From the NCBI GenBank assembly GCA_022360715.1, contig JAKSCG010000168.1:1-56906 (forward strand): a stretch of DNA of 56,906 nt, in the 5' to 3' direction. This document shows, piece by piece, positions 26,977-35,524 of this stretch; the stretch's first letter is position 1; every line of letters begins with the position of its first letter. The notes below the pieces were generated by a model. It was not told the origin of the DNA. It was given only the letters and a program-made list of their open reading frames with translations, and did no database searches. The translations under genes and the position numbers were made by a program. Source of the DNA: Halanaerobiales bacterium. GTDB taxonomy: Bacteria; Bacillota; Halanaerobiia; Halanaerobiales; DTU029.

Positions 26977-27888
26977 TTATTTTTTGGCGGCAAGGTAGCT
27001 GACAACTACCTTTGCCAGGGCGATCGAAGCAAGCTTGATTTCAGGTTGATCAGCCCTTGAAGTCAGTACTAGCGGAACCCTGGCCCCATATACCAGACTA
27101 GCTGCCCCTAATCCACAACAGGTCACCAGAGCCTTATAAAGGATATTCCCGGCCTCAATATCGGGAACCAGAAGGATATCAGCCTTCCCGGCCACAGGTC
27201 CGACTAGTCCTTTCTGCCGGGCTGACTCGCTACTAAGTGCATTATCCAGCGCCAGGGGGCCGTCGATAATTGCTCCTTTTATTTGACCCCGTTCGGCCAT
27301 TTTCGATAAAACGGCGGCTTCAACCGTAGCCGGCATAGCAGGATTAACCGTCTCTACCGCGGCCAACGGAGCTACTTTAGGCCGGTCAATTCCTAATGCC
27401 CGGGTTATGACAATAGCATTATTCAAGATCTGAATCTTTTCCTGGAGATCCGGAGCAATATTCATCCCACCGTCGGTTAAAACTACCAACCGATTCTCGG
27501 GCAGGGATAAAACAGTAACCAGACTTAATAGGTTTCCGGTCTTCAGTCCGTATTCCTGGGCCAGCATTGCTTTTAGGATCTCTTTCGTACTGAGTTGCCC
27601 TTTCATCGGCAAATCAGCCTGCCCGTCCCGGATTAACTCCATCGTCTGATGGGCTGAAGCACTAGCTGAACTGGTGGGAATAATCTCTCCCGGAAAATTA
27701 TAACTAATCTCAGCCAGGGCTTGTTTAATCCGCTCCTGAGCACCAATTAAAATCGGCTCAATGATCCCGAGTTCGGCCGCCTTCCGAACACTCTTTAAAA
27801 CCAGGGCATCCCCGGCCGCAGCGACAGCCAGTCTTAGTGGCGGGGTATTTTGAGCCTGCGTAATTATCTCCGCGATATCCTTAAACAT
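26977..27888 (-). CDS. ptb: Phosphate butyryltransferase
   Basis: This 303-residue phosphate acyltransferase turns butyryl- or branched acyl-CoA plus phosphate into acyl-phosphate and CoA. The Pta/Ptb features are [43 protein letters not shown] and [22 protein letters not shown] 27888 lies after GGGGTG; an upstream GTG at 27897 overlapping the previous stop is possible. It acts directly before butyrate kinase. Confidence 0.92.
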   Translation of the reverse strand: MFKDIAEIITQAQNTPPLRLAVAAAGDALVLKSVRKAAELGIIEPILIGAQERIKQALAEISYNFPGEIIPTSSASASAHQTMELIRDGQADLPMKGQLSTKEILKAMLAQEYGLKTGNLLSLVTVLSLPENRLVVLTDGGMNIAPDLQEKIQILNNAIVITRALGIDRPKVAPLAAVETVNPAMPATVEAAVLSKMAERGQIKGAIIDGPLALDNALSSESARQKGLVGPVAGKADILLVPDIEAGNILYKALVTCCGLGAASLVYGARVPLVLTSRADQPEIKLASIALAKVVVSYLAAKK

Positions 27889-27893
27889 TCCAT

Positions 27894-28970
27894 TCACCCC
27901 ATCTTCGCTCTGATCGTACTGATCGCGGTAATTGTCGCCAGTCTTTCCTCAACCATGTGGTCAGCTGCCAGGTAGGTGGGTATATCCCGCTCTTTTGAGA
28001 TCCTGAAGATCTCCAGTAGTTGTCGATAAATCCCCTCGCATTTTTTAATTACCCGTTCTTCACTATAAGTATCATGCAGGATTTCATCAGCCACCTGGAT
28101 TAATCCCCCTCCGTTGATCACATAATCGGGGGCATACAAAATCCCCATCTGATGTAATCTTTTCCCGTGATGCGGTTCGGTCAGGACATTATTAGCAGCA
28201 CCGGCAATAATCTCACACTGCAAACGATCGATCGTATCATCATTAATTACTGCTCCCAGGGCATTGGGTGAAAAAATATGACATTTAACATCATAAATCT
28301 GCTCAGTACCGACGATCTCTACCCCTATCTCTCGTGCCCGATCCAGGTACTCTTCTTTAATATCAGTACCGATCACCCGACAACCGTCATCAAGGAGTTG
28401 GCCGGCCAGTTTTAAACCGACTTTACCCAGCCCCTGTAAAGCTACGGTTAGACCCTCCATCGAATCCCGACCATACCTAAATTTAACACAGGCCCGGAGT
28501 CCTTGATAAACCCCGTAAGAGGTGGGGATTGACGAATCGCCGCTCCCGCCGTACTCTTTGGGTAGTGCCGCAACATAAGCGGTTTCCTTTCGCAATACGA
28601 CAAAATCATCAGCGGTCGTACCGACATCAGTCCCGGTACTATAGCGGCCACCTAAACCATTAATAAATCGGCCCATGGCCCGAAAAAGACCTTCCCGCTT
28701 ATCCTGGCGGGGGTTTCCCCAGATAACGGTCTTACCACCACCGAGTTCAGTCTCGGCGATCGCTGATTTATAAGTCATTCCCTTTGACAAGCGCAACACA
28801 TCGCTCAGGGCATCTTCTTCCTTCTCGTACGGCCACATTCGGCAACCGCCGCAGGCCGGCCCAAGTGTAGTGTCATGAATAGCAATAATTGCTTTTAAAC
28901 CCGTTTTCTGCTCCTGAAAAAAAAGCACCTGTTCATGACCCTGTTTTTCCATCTCTTTAAAAAGCTCCAC
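27894..28970 (-). CDS. Leucine/valine (Glu/Leu/Phe/Val family) dehydrogenase, copy 1
   Basis: This is the first gene of the fermentation operon, about 358 residues. Motifs are GGCRMWPYEKEEDAL, the catalytic GGGKTVIWGNP and the nucleotide-binding VALQGLGKVGLKLAGQL. A GTG start at 28970 is preferred over the TTG at 28976, because GGGAGGG is at correct spacing and the product then begins VELFKEMEK, like the paralog. It differs from copy 2 across its length, so the two may serve different amino acids. The sigma-54 promoter 60 bases upstream drives it. Confidence 0.9.
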   Translation of the reverse strand: MELFKEMEKQGHEQVLFFQEQKTGLKAIIAIHDTTLGPACGGCRMWPYEKEEDALSDVLRLSKGMTYKSAIAETELGGGKTVIWGNPRQDKREGLFRAMGRFINGLGGRYSTGTDVGTTADDFVVLRKETAYVAALPKEYGGSGDSSIPTSYGVYQGLRACVKFRYGRDSMEGLTVALQGLGKVGLKLAGQLLDDGCRVIGTDIKEEYLDRAREIGVEIVGTEQIYDVKCHIFSPNALGAVINDDTIDRLQCEIIAGAANNVLTEPHHGKRLHQMGILYAPDYVINGGGLIQVADEILHDTYSEERVIKKCEGIYRQLLEIFRISKERDIPTYLAADHMVEERLATITAISTIRAKMG

Positions 28971-29029
28971 AAACAATCCCTCCCTTTCCCAAGATGATCG
29001 CTCCGTTCTCCCTCCCTGCTAAAAATTAA

Positions 29030-29045
29030 TGCAAAAATCATACCA
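29030..29045 (-). promoter_or_regulatory. Sigma-54 (-24/-12) promoter of the branched-chain fermentation operon
   Basis: On the minus strand TGGTATGATTTTTGCA gives GG and GC separated by exactly ten bases and matches TGGYAYG-N4-TTGCA. It is followed after about 55 bases by the GTG of the first dehydrogenase. Sigma-54 activators lie on both sides of the operon. Confidence 0.8.
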
Positions 29046-29047
29046 CT

Positions 29048-29063
29048 TGGCAAAGCTGTTGCA
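29048..29063 (+). promoter_or_regulatory. Second -24/-12-like sequence, opposite direction
   Basis: On the plus strand TGGCAAAGCTGTTGCA also has GG-N10-GC and a good consensus. It would fire away from the operon, antisense to the activator gene. No plus-strand gene lies downstream, so it is either a promoter of an unknown short RNA, part of an activator site, or chance. Confidence 0.35.
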
Positions 29064-29101
29064 GTAAGCCTGCGCTCCAGCGAAACTCTGCAAGATCAAT
29101 C

Positions 29102-29125
29102 ATGCCCGCAAAAATATGCAGGCAT
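29102..29125. promoter_or_regulatory. Dyad upstream of the sigma-54 promoter, candidate activator-binding site
   Basis: ATGCCCGCA (29102-29110), six bases, TGCAGGCAT (29117-29125): an inverted repeat with one mismatch, about 60-80 bases upstream of the -24 element on the minus strand, where sigma-54 enhancer sites lie. A weaker pair TTGCAG (29059) and CTGCAA (29088) lies between. Confidence 0.45.
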
Positions 29126-29161
29126 AATTTATCAGGGTTGTTAGCGGGCTCGGCCCAAACC

Positions 29162-30901
29162 CTAAATTCCATGTTTCTCCATTTTATAATAAAGACTGCG
29201 GATCGCTATCCCCATTATGCGGGCCGCCTCGGTTTTATTGCCGTTGGTTTTCTTTAAGGCTTCAATAATCGCCCTTTTTTCCGTTTCATTGATAATCTCT
29301 TTGAGGGAACGTTGGTTCAGGTTGACCTCACTTAAATCAAATTGTCGGAGCTGTTGGTGATTATCTTTATTTACCAACAGGGGTAAGTGTTTTAGTTCAA
29401 TCAGATCATTTTCCAACCCCAGGTTAATCATGGCCCGTCCGATAATATTTTCCAGCTCACGGACATTACCGGGCCAGTTGTAGGAGACTAGTTTATCAAT
29501 TACCTGAGCGCTAAAACCCCGCACCGAACGTCCATATTCCTGGTTAAAACGGTGGATAATATGGCGAACCAGCGCCGGCAGGTCTCCCTTTCGCTCTCTT
29601 AACGGGGGTAAGAATAGGGGAAAGACATTTAACCGATAATAGAGGTCTTCCCGAAATTTCCCTTCCTGGATCGCCCTTTCCAGATTTACATTGGTCGCTA
29701 AAATGATTCTTACGTCGACATCAATCGGACTAGTTCCCCCCACCTTAATTATTTCTTTTTCCTGTAAAACGCGCAGCAATTTGGCCTGCAGGTTTAAACT
29801 GATCTTCCCGATCTCATCCAGAAAAATAGTACCGTTGTTAGCTTCCTCAAAAAAACCCTTTTTGCCGCCCTTTTTGGCCCCGGTAAAAGCCCCCTCTTCA
29901 TAGCCAAATAATTCACTCTCCAGGATATTATCAACCAGGGCTGAACAATTAACCCGGATAAAGGCTTCATTTTGGCGGGGACTAGCCGTATGAATAGCAT
30001 GGGCAAATAGTTCCTTGCCGGTCCCACTCTCCCCGCGCAACAGGACAGTAGCCGGGGTTTGCGAGGCCCTTTTCGCCTGTTTAATCACCGTCTTAATTAT
30101 ATCACTCTCTCCGATAATATCGTTAAAATCATATTTTGCATTGAGCTGCCGGATGATCCGCCTGGCTTGATCCAGCTCCTGAGTTAACTTTTTTATTTCG
30201 GAAACATCATGAATTACACCGACACTACCTTTTAAATTACCGTCTACCACCAGCGGTGCTACATTAACAATCACCTCTTTTTTAGCCGGACCTACCTTCA
30301 TTCTGGCTCCATAAACAGGTTCTTTGGTATTGACTACCTGGTAGTGAACACTCTCACCTTCCGCAATATCAACCGTGGCCGGTTTACCGATCACATCCTC
30401 GGCCGAAAGACCGGTTAGCTTGGTATATTTAGGGTTAATTAAGATCCCCAGACCATGCTCATCGACAACTGAGATCGCATCCTGGGTTGAATTAATAATT
30501 GCCTCCAGCATAACTTTGATCTCATTTAAATTGGTTAATTCTTCAGCCATTTTCCTGACTTCGGTTATATCACGAAAAACAGCTAAAGCCCCAATAATTT
30601 GGCCGTCTTTGTCTTTAACCGGAACCCGGTTGGTGATAATTGCATTGTCACCGATCTGCTGGATCTGGTTAATTTCGGACTGGCCGGTTTTCAGGACAAT
30701 ATGGAGACGGGTATTCGGGATAGCATCCTGGACCTTTTTCCCCAAGACATCGCTTTTGCTTAGCCTTAAGATCTTTTCGGCCGATTTATTAAAGATCTCG
30801 ATTACCTCCCGGGCATTGATCGATAAAATCCCGTCATGAGTTGAATTAAGAATAATATCCATTTTACTGTCTTGCTTCATCATCTCTTTCCTACCGTCCA
30901 T
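29162..30901 (-). CDS. Sigma-54-dependent PAS-containing activator (BkdR-like)
   Basis: This 579-residue protein has two PAS domains (about 8-115, starting ILNSTHDGILSINAREV, and 130-245, starting IINSTQDAISVVDEHG), an AAA+ domain with [14 protein letters not shown] and FLDEIGKI, and a C-terminal Fis-type helix-turn-helix (NGNKTEAARIMGIAIRSLYYKM). This is the layout of Bacillus BkdR, which activates the ptb-bcd-buk-bkd operon. The ATG at 30901 has GAGGTG seven bases ahead. It sits directly upstream of the operon it presumably controls and is coupled to the ATPase gene before it. Confidence 0.9.
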   Translation of the reverse strand: MDGRKEMMKQDSKMDIILNSTHDGILSINAREVIEIFNKSAEKILRLSKSDVLGKKVQDAIPNTRLHIVLKTGQSEINQIQQIGDNAIITNRVPVKDKDGQIIGALAVFRDITEVRKMAEELTNLNEIKVMLEAIINSTQDAISVVDEHGLGILINPKYTKLTGLSAEDVIGKPATVDIAEGESVHYQVVNTKEPVYGARMKVGPAKKEVIVNVAPLVVDGNLKGSVGVIHDVSEIKKLTQELDQARRIIRQLNAKYDFNDIIGESDIIKTVIKQAKRASQTPATVLLRGESGTGKELFAHAIHTASPRQNEAFIRVNCSALVDNILESELFGYEEGAFTGAKKGGKKGFFEEANNGTIFLDEIGKISLNLQAKLLRVLQEKEIIKVGGTSPIDVDVRIILATNVNLERAIQEGKFREDLYYRLNVFPLFLPPLRERKGDLPALVRHIIHRFNQEYGRSVRGFSAQVIDKLVSYNWPGNVRELENIIGRAMINLGLENDLIELKHLPLLVNKDNHQQLRQFDLSEVNLNQRSLKEIINETEKRAIIEALKKTNGNKTEAARIMGIAIRSLYYKMEKHGI

Positions 30902-30913
30902 TTTTTCACCTCA

Positions 30914-31585
30914 TTATCTCACCCAAGGTGGTTTCATAAAAAGCTTAATCGGCAGTAGCTGCTCTTCAACCGCTAATTCGTTCGCTAAAGGTAATAAATC
31001 TTCCCGCAGGGCAATAAATTTAATCGGTAGCTCCAGCGCCCGCGCTCCTTCCTTGATCAGTTGATATCCCTCGGCAATATCAGCTATTGTTGTTGCACTG
31101 CCCAGGTTGACATTGCAAATAATGTGATCAAATGATAATTTACTCCGCTGTTCAATCCTTTCTTTAACAGCAATAATTCCCGACAAATTAGCGGTCTGCT
31201 CCCGTAAAGTATTGATAACCAAATTCATCTCATAGTCGCCGGCCCTGAGTTTATCGGAAATACTCCCCAGCGCAGTGGCTCCCGCTTGATCACCCCCGAC
31301 ATCAATTACCCCGGAGTATTGTTGATTGCCAATTAACTTATTGACAGCGGGAGGAATGACCGGCAGATCGGCATAAACGAGATTTTTAGGGTAAATGACC
31401 TCAACACCCTTTTCGGCCAGAATTTCCGCTTTTTCGCGCGAACGGAAATACGGATTAATCAGGTCCAGGTCGACCAGTAATACTGGCGAATTTTGCCGGG
31501 CCAGTAATAGTGAATAGTTAATTGCCAACTCGGTCTTGCCACTACCATAATTACCGGTAAAAATTGTAATTCGGTTAAAATTCAT
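30914..31585 (-). CDS. MinD/CobQ-type P-loop ATPase of unknown function
   Basis: This 223-residue P-loop protein has a Walker A TGNYGSGKTE and downstream LLVDLDLINPYFRSREK and VIDVGGDQAGATALG, resembling the SIMIBI class (MinD/CobB). It lacks the second signature Lys of true ParA/MinD proteins at the start of the P-loop. Relatives occur beside 2-oxoacid:ferredoxin oxidoreductase operons in anaerobes; no role is established. Its stop is 12 bases from the activator's start, so the two form one unit. Confidence 0.75.
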   Translation of the reverse strand: MNFNRITIFTGNYGSGKTELAINYSLLLARQNSPVLLVDLDLINPYFRSREKAEILAEKGVEVIYPKNLVYADLPVIPPAVNKLIGNQQYSGVIDVGGDQAGATALGSISDKLRAGDYEMNLVINTLREQTANLSGIIAVKERIEQRSKLSFDHIICNVNLGSATTIADIAEGYQLIKEGARALELPIKFIALREDLLPLANELAVEEQLLPIKLFMKPPWVR

Positions 31586-31664
31586 GGACTACCCCCTAAG
31601 TAAAATGAACAACATATATATATTTCGAGAAATAAGGATAATTTCCTTTTTATTAAATTAAGTT

Positions 31665-31702
31665 CTTAAAAATAAAGATAGGGGACAAAAAAGTCCCCTA
31701 TC
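31665..31702. terminator. Bidirectional terminator
   Basis: A perfect 10-bp stem, GATAGGGGAC (31677-31686), loop AAAAAA, GTCCCCTATC (31693-31702). On the minus strand it is followed by TTTATTTTTAAG. It closes the transcript of the small gene at 31723. Confidence 0.85.
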
Positions 31703-31722
31703 TCTTGTTGAGGTGTTTCAAG

Positions 31723-31920
31723 CTAATGCTCTCTTACGGTTGGTCTTAAACGATCCAACTGACCTAAAATAACATGAGCTAAACCAAATCCTAGTATTCC
31801 AGCACCTAGCTTATTCTTAAACATCTTAGCACCCAGGGTTGATACCAATAACCCAAGACCACTAACTGTCCAACTGGTAGTTTTCGGATCTCTCATTTTC
31901 TTTTTTTTAAACAAGAGCAA
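31723..31920 (-). CDS. Small hypothetical membrane protein
   Basis: This is a 65-residue basic protein with two hydrophobic stretches (SGLGLLVSTLGAKMF and LGAGILGFGLAHVILGQL) after a Lys-rich N-terminus. GGAGGTG precedes the TTG start; a TTG two codons later is equally possible. It follows carbamate kinase by 39 bases and ends before a strong terminator, so it is the last gene of that transcript. Function unknown. Confidence 0.6.
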   Translation of the reverse strand: MLLFKKKKMRDPKTTSWTVSGLGLLVSTLGAKMFKNKLGAGILGFGLAHVILGQLDRLRPTVREH

Positions 31921-31958
31921 AACACCTCCAACTAATATTATCCCTAAAAAAAGCTAGT

Positions 31959-32879
31959 TTATTTAGAAATTTTGGTGCCGGTTTTACCGGCCAAAGCCTC
32001 ACCGGCTTTTCCCAGCGAGGTAATAATCGTTTTTCGTCCGTCCTTACTGGAAGAAAAGTCAATAGCTGCCCGGACTTTTGGTTCCATGCTCCCTTTGATA
32101 AAGTGACCCGCTTCCTTAAGTTTTTTGGCTTCGGCAACGTTAAGCCGATCCAACCACTGCTGATTTTTTTGGCGGAAGTTGATCGCTACTTTTTCAACTA
32201 CAGTCAAGATCAGCAGGATATCGGCCTCCAGCAATTGAGCCAGCTTAGCACTGGCCAGGTCTTTATCAATTACCGCTGCTACCCCTTTTAAAGTGTGGCC
32301 GTCCCGGACGACCGGGATTCCGCCCCCACCACAGGTAATCACTAATTTGCCGGCTTCGACCAGGGTTTTAATTATATCCTTTTCGACAATTTCAACTGGG
32401 TAAGGACTGGCGACTACCCGTCGGTAACCGCGACCGGAATCTTCTACCATCATATATCCCTTTTCCCGGCTCAAGCGGTCGGCCTCCTCTTTGGAGTAAA
32501 AACTACCCACCGGTTTACTGGGATTAGTAAACGCCGGATCATCCCGGTTAACAATAACCTGGGTTACAATAGCAGCTACCGCGACTAAGCGCTCCCTTTT
32601 AACTAATTCTTCCCGCAGGGCATTCTGTAAGTGGTAGCCGATATAACCCTGACTCATTGCTCCACACTCCGGAAAAGGCATCTCTTCTATCCCTTCTCTG
32701 TTGGTAAAAGCCAGGTTAATCATCCCCACCTGTGGTCCATTTCCGTGCGAAATAATAATTTCATGGCCTGCTTCAATTAAATCAACAAGTGAGTTTGCCG
32801 TATTTTTAACTGCGGCCAGTTGTTCGCCGGGTGATTTTCCCAGGGCGTTTCCACCCAATGCAACTACTATTCTCGCCAT
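31959..32879 (-). CDS. arcC: Carbamate kinase
   Basis: This 306-residue amino-acid-kinase-family enzyme makes ATP and carbamate from carbamoyl phosphate and ADP, the last step of arginine deiminase fermentation. Motifs are VVALGGNAL at the start, SHGNGPQVG near residue 45, CGGGGIPVV near 208 and VIDKDLASAKLAQ near 228. ATG 32879 has AGGAGG seven bases ahead. Arginine deiminase itself is not in the window. A candidate ArgR site lies in the promoter. Confidence 0.93.
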   Translation of the reverse strand: MARIVVALGGNALGKSPGEQLAAVKNTANSLVDLIEAGHEIIISHGNGPQVGMINLAFTNREGIEEMPFPECGAMSQGYIGYHLQNALREELVKRERLVAVAAIVTQVIVNRDDPAFTNPSKPVGSFYSKEEADRLSREKGYMMVEDSGRGYRRVVASPYPVEIVEKDIIKTLVEAGKLVITCGGGGIPVVRDGHTLKGVAAVIDKDLASAKLAQLLEADILLILTVVEKVAINFRQKNQQWLDRLNVAEAKKLKEAGHFIKGSMEPKVRAAIDFSSSKDGRKTIITSLGKAGEALAGKTGTKISK

Positions 32880-32920
32880 CAAAGATCCTCCTTTTTAGCA
32901 AAATTAAGGCTAATCATCGC

Positions 32921-32934
32921 TGCATAATTATACA
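32921..32934. promoter_or_regulatory. Candidate ARG box over the arcC -10 region
   Basis: TGTATAATTATGCA on the minus strand fits the palindromic ArgR consensus TGAAT-N4-ATTCA at 8 of 10 fixed positions and overlaps a TATAAT. The arginine regulator is encoded at 41432-41884. Confidence 0.45.
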
Positions 32935-32954
32935 CCAATGTATATTTTACCGCA

Positions 32955-32998
32955 TAATAAAAGAGGCCATTTATATGCAAAAATATAATCAGGCCCCT
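32955..32998 (-). terminator. Terminator after argF
   Basis: On the minus strand AGGGGCC and GGCCTCT pair (one G-U), with an inner TTATA/TATAA pairing, followed by TTTATTATG. It lies 16 bases after the argF stop. The U tract is short, so readthrough into arcC is possible. Confidence 0.55.
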
Positions 32999-33013
32999 AC
33001 CTTCTTTTGATAT

Positions 33014-34009
33014 TTATTTGCCGAGGGTGGCTACCATTACTGCTTTAATTGTATGCATCCGATTTTCCGCCTGGTCAAAAACCTTCGAGTTTTTACTTTC
33101 AAATACCTGCTCAGTTACCTCCATCTCTTTAATACCGTGTTCTTCCAACATTTTCTGTCCGTTTTCAGTATCTGTATTATGATAAGCCGGCAGACAGTGA
33201 AGAAAAATTACCTGTTCCTTTCCCGTATTTTTCAGCATAGCCTGATTGACCTGATATGGCTGTAAAAGAGCGATTCTTTCCGCAAATTTATCTTCTTCCC
33301 CCATTGAGACCCAGACATCGGTATAAAGAACATCAGCCCCCTGAACTCCCTGCACCGGATCATCACTGACGATAATACGGGATCCGTTTTCTGCAGCTAT
33401 TGCTCGACAACGGTCGACCAAATCATTTTCCGGCCATAACTCCCGGGGTGCTACAATGCTATAATCTAAACCCATTTTGGCGGCACCGATCATTAAAGAA
33501 TTAGCCATATTATTGCGACCATCACCGACATAAGCCAGATTAATCCCCCTAAGATAACCGAAATTCTCCTGGATGGTCAACAAATCAGCCAGCACCTGGG
33601 TCGGATGGTACAGGTCAGTTAGTCCGTTCCAGACCGGAACCCCGGCATATTTGGCCAATCCTTCGACTGTCTGGTGTTTAAACCCCCTGAATTCGATCCC
33701 GTCAAACATCCGTCCCAGTACTCTGGCCGTATCAGCTACTGTCTCCTTTTTCCCCAACTGCAAATCATTTTTTCCGAGATATTCGGGATAACCACCTTCA
33801 TCCCGGGCAGCCACGACAAAGGCACAGCGGGTTCTGGTCGAAGGTTTTTCAAAAATCAGGGCAATATTCTTCCCGGCCAGCAGATCGCCCTTGATCCCGG
33901 CCCTTTTCTTATCCTTTAGATTGCGGGAAAGGGTCAGTAAATAAGCTAATTCCTCCGGACTAAAGTCGAGCAGGGTCAGAAAATTCCTGCCTTGTAGATT
34001 AAAAGCCAT
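33014..34009 (-). CDS. argF: Ornithine carbamoyltransferase
   Basis: This 331-residue enzyme has all carbamoyltransferase motifs: the carbamoyl phosphate loop STRTR near residue 56, HPTQ near 134, the ornithine motif SMGEE, and HCLPA near 273. Located beside arcC and without biosynthetic genes, it probably runs catabolically (arcB role), giving carbamoyl phosphate from citrulline, though the sequence alone does not prove direction. A strong promoter precedes it. Confidence 0.93.
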   Translation of the reverse strand: MAFNLQGRNFLTLLDFSPEELAYLLTLSRNLKDKKRAGIKGDLLAGKNIALIFEKPSTRTRCAFVVAARDEGGYPEYLGKNDLQLGKKETVADTARVLGRMFDGIEFRGFKHQTVEGLAKYAGVPVWNGLTDLYHPTQVLADLLTIQENFGYLRGINLAYVGDGRNNMANSLMIGAAKMGLDYSIVAPRELWPENDLVDRCRAIAAENGSRIIVSDDPVQGVQGADVLYTDVWVSMGEEDKFAERIALLQPYQVNQAMLKNTGKEQVIFLHCLPAYHNTDTENGQKMLEEHGIKEMEVTEQVFESKNSKVFDQAENRMHTIKAVMVATLGK

Positions 34010-34043
34010 ATAGATCCCCCTTTTTCTTTGATTTCTTAATTTT

Positions 34044-34073
34044 AGTATAAATTATCAAAAATAGTTCTGTCAA
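34044..34073 (-). promoter_or_regulatory. Sigma-A promoter of argF
   Basis: TTGACA (34068-34073), 18 bases, TATACT (34044-34049) on the minus strand, about 35 bases before the argF ATG. Near-consensus. Confidence 0.8.
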
Positions 34074-34104
34074 GTAGCAAAAAAATATGATCATAGTAAT
34101 CAAT

Positions 34105-34854
34105 CTAACGACCAAGCTGATCCAACCACTTTAAAAAGGGATTTGCTTCAATTATTCGGGAATAAGAATACCGTTCCGACAAAATGGTTAGTAAGAACAA
34201 AACCAGGATAATCACTAGTTTATCTCCGGCCGGAAGAGTACGGCTCATTGTATAGCCAAGGAGTGCCCCCAGGAAATTAGCCCCGGTATCCCCCAGCATT
34301 ACTTTTTGCTTTAACTCATAAGGTAAATAAGGGAGCGCCAGTAGTAAGGCCGGTCCGATATAAAAAAAGGTCGGGGGCACGGTAATCGTAATCAGCACCG
34401 CCAGCAGGATAAAAACCTTCAAAGCCCGGCCAGGTCTGAGATCAAGCAGATTAATAAAATTGGTCATCAGTAAAATAAGCCCGGTATCAAGGAAAAATTC
34501 GGTGCGATTATTCCGCCCTTCAATAATCATCACCACTGCTAAAAAAGAGACAATTGCCTTCAAGGCCCCGGTAGTCAGTCGTCCTTTTAACAATAGTCGA
34601 AAGTGACCGCTAAAACCCTGGTTTTCTTTAGTCCCGATCATATCGTCGAGCAGACTAATTGCCCCGATGATGGTAATTAAAAAGATTAAGCGTTGGGGCG
34701 CAAGCGTTTTAAAGAGCAAGGAGTACCCTGACCAGCTAATTACCGAGAACAGGATAAATAGAAGACCGGCCGCCGAAGGTATTTTCTCTCCCGCGAAATT
34801 TTCCTTGAGCAGACCAATCTTTCGCCAATAATCTTTATCTAACCATCTCCCCAT
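34105..34854 (-). CDS. MraY/WecA-like glycosyltransferase family 4 membrane protein
   Basis: This 249-residue polytopic membrane protein is related to phospho-N-acetylmuramoyl-pentapeptide transferases. It keeps LLDDMIG near residue 69, the FINLLDLRPG segment (where MraY has the N-x-x-N-x-x-DG motif) and LGDTGANFLGALLG near 188. It is shorter than MraY (about 320 residues) and the first helices are missing, so substrate and activity are uncertain. The ATG at 34854 follows GGGGG; its start overlaps the glycosyltransferase 2 stop. It is the last gene of the spo0A-steA-steB group. Confidence 0.8.
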   Translation of the reverse strand: MGRWLDKDYWRKIGLLKENFAGEKIPSAAGLLFILFSVISWSGYSLLFKTLAPQRLIFLITIIGAISLLDDMIGTKENQGFSGHFRLLLKGRLTTGALKAIVSFLAVVMIIEGRNNRTEFFLDTGLILLMTNFINLLDLRPGRALKVFILLAVLITITVPPTFFYIGPALLLALPYLPYELKQKVMLGDTGANFLGALLGYTMSRTLPAGDKLVIILVLFLLTILSERYSYSRIIEANPFLKWLDQLGR

Positions 34855-35524
34855 CAATAGCCCCCTTCTTAGCCATTAAAGCCTTGACAATTGCCCAAAA
34901 CTGTCTCCCCCGGTGGAAATAACCGCTAATATTTCGACCGGTGATCCGGTGTCGGAAATTACAGTTAATCTCTTGAAATGGAATCCCCTCTATGATCAGA
35001 TCAACATCCATTCCTATTTCCAGCCCGAACCCCGGTTGAAAAGGCATAATTTGTGCAAACACTTCACGGGCAATAACCCGCTGGCCGGATAGCGGGGCCT
35101 GCATCGTCCGGCCGGTCAGGTATTGTAAACCGGCTTGGGCCAACCGTCTGACCAGACCAAACCCTCCCCCCTGAATTGGTAAGACGGCTACCGTTACCGC
35201 AACATCTCCGACGGCTACCGGCCTAACCAGTTCGATCAGCTCCCCGGCAGTGGATTCCAGGTCAGCATCAAGTAAAACAGCTACCGCCCCCCGGGCTTTT
35301 TTAAGGCCAAGTTCCACTGCCGCGGCCTTGCCATGGTTCTCCTTTAAATCAAGCAAGCTGACCGACGATCTTTTAACCAGTTCAGCTGTTTGATCATTGG
35401 AACCGTCATTAACTACAATAACCTCATCGATCCAGTCCTGCTCTAAACCGGCCAGGGTAGCTCCAATCCTTTTTTCCTCATTGTAGGCCGGTATTATGAT
35501 CGAAATTGATTTACCGGCCAGCAC
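34835..35524 (-). CDS. Family 2 glycosyltransferase
   Basis: This 229-residue GT-A enzyme has IIIPAYNEEKRIG near residue 8, VVNDGSNDQT near 37, the metal-binding DADLES near 86, and the GQRVIAREVF acceptor region. No membrane segments are obvious. A GTG start (35524) lies inside the end of the steB-like gene, so translation is coupled. It is followed by the MraY-like gene; together they suggest transfer of a sugar to a polyprenyl phosphate. Confidence 0.85.
   Translation of the reverse strand: MLAGKSISIIIPAYNEEKRIGATLAGLEQDWIDEVIVVNDGSNDQTAELVKRSSVSLLDLKENHGKAAAVELGLKKARGAVAVLLDADLESTAGELIELVRPVAVGDVAVTVAVLPIQGGGFGLVRRLAQAGLQYLTGRTMQAPLSGQRVIAREVFAQIMPFQPGFGLEIGMDVDLIIEGIPFQEINCNFRHRITGRNISGYFHRGRQFWAIVKALMAKKGAIDGEMVR

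Noticed and set aside
34010..34104. Riboswitch or leader attenuator before argF
   Set aside because: Only a promoter is visible; no conserved riboswitch-like helices or terminator/antiterminator pair.
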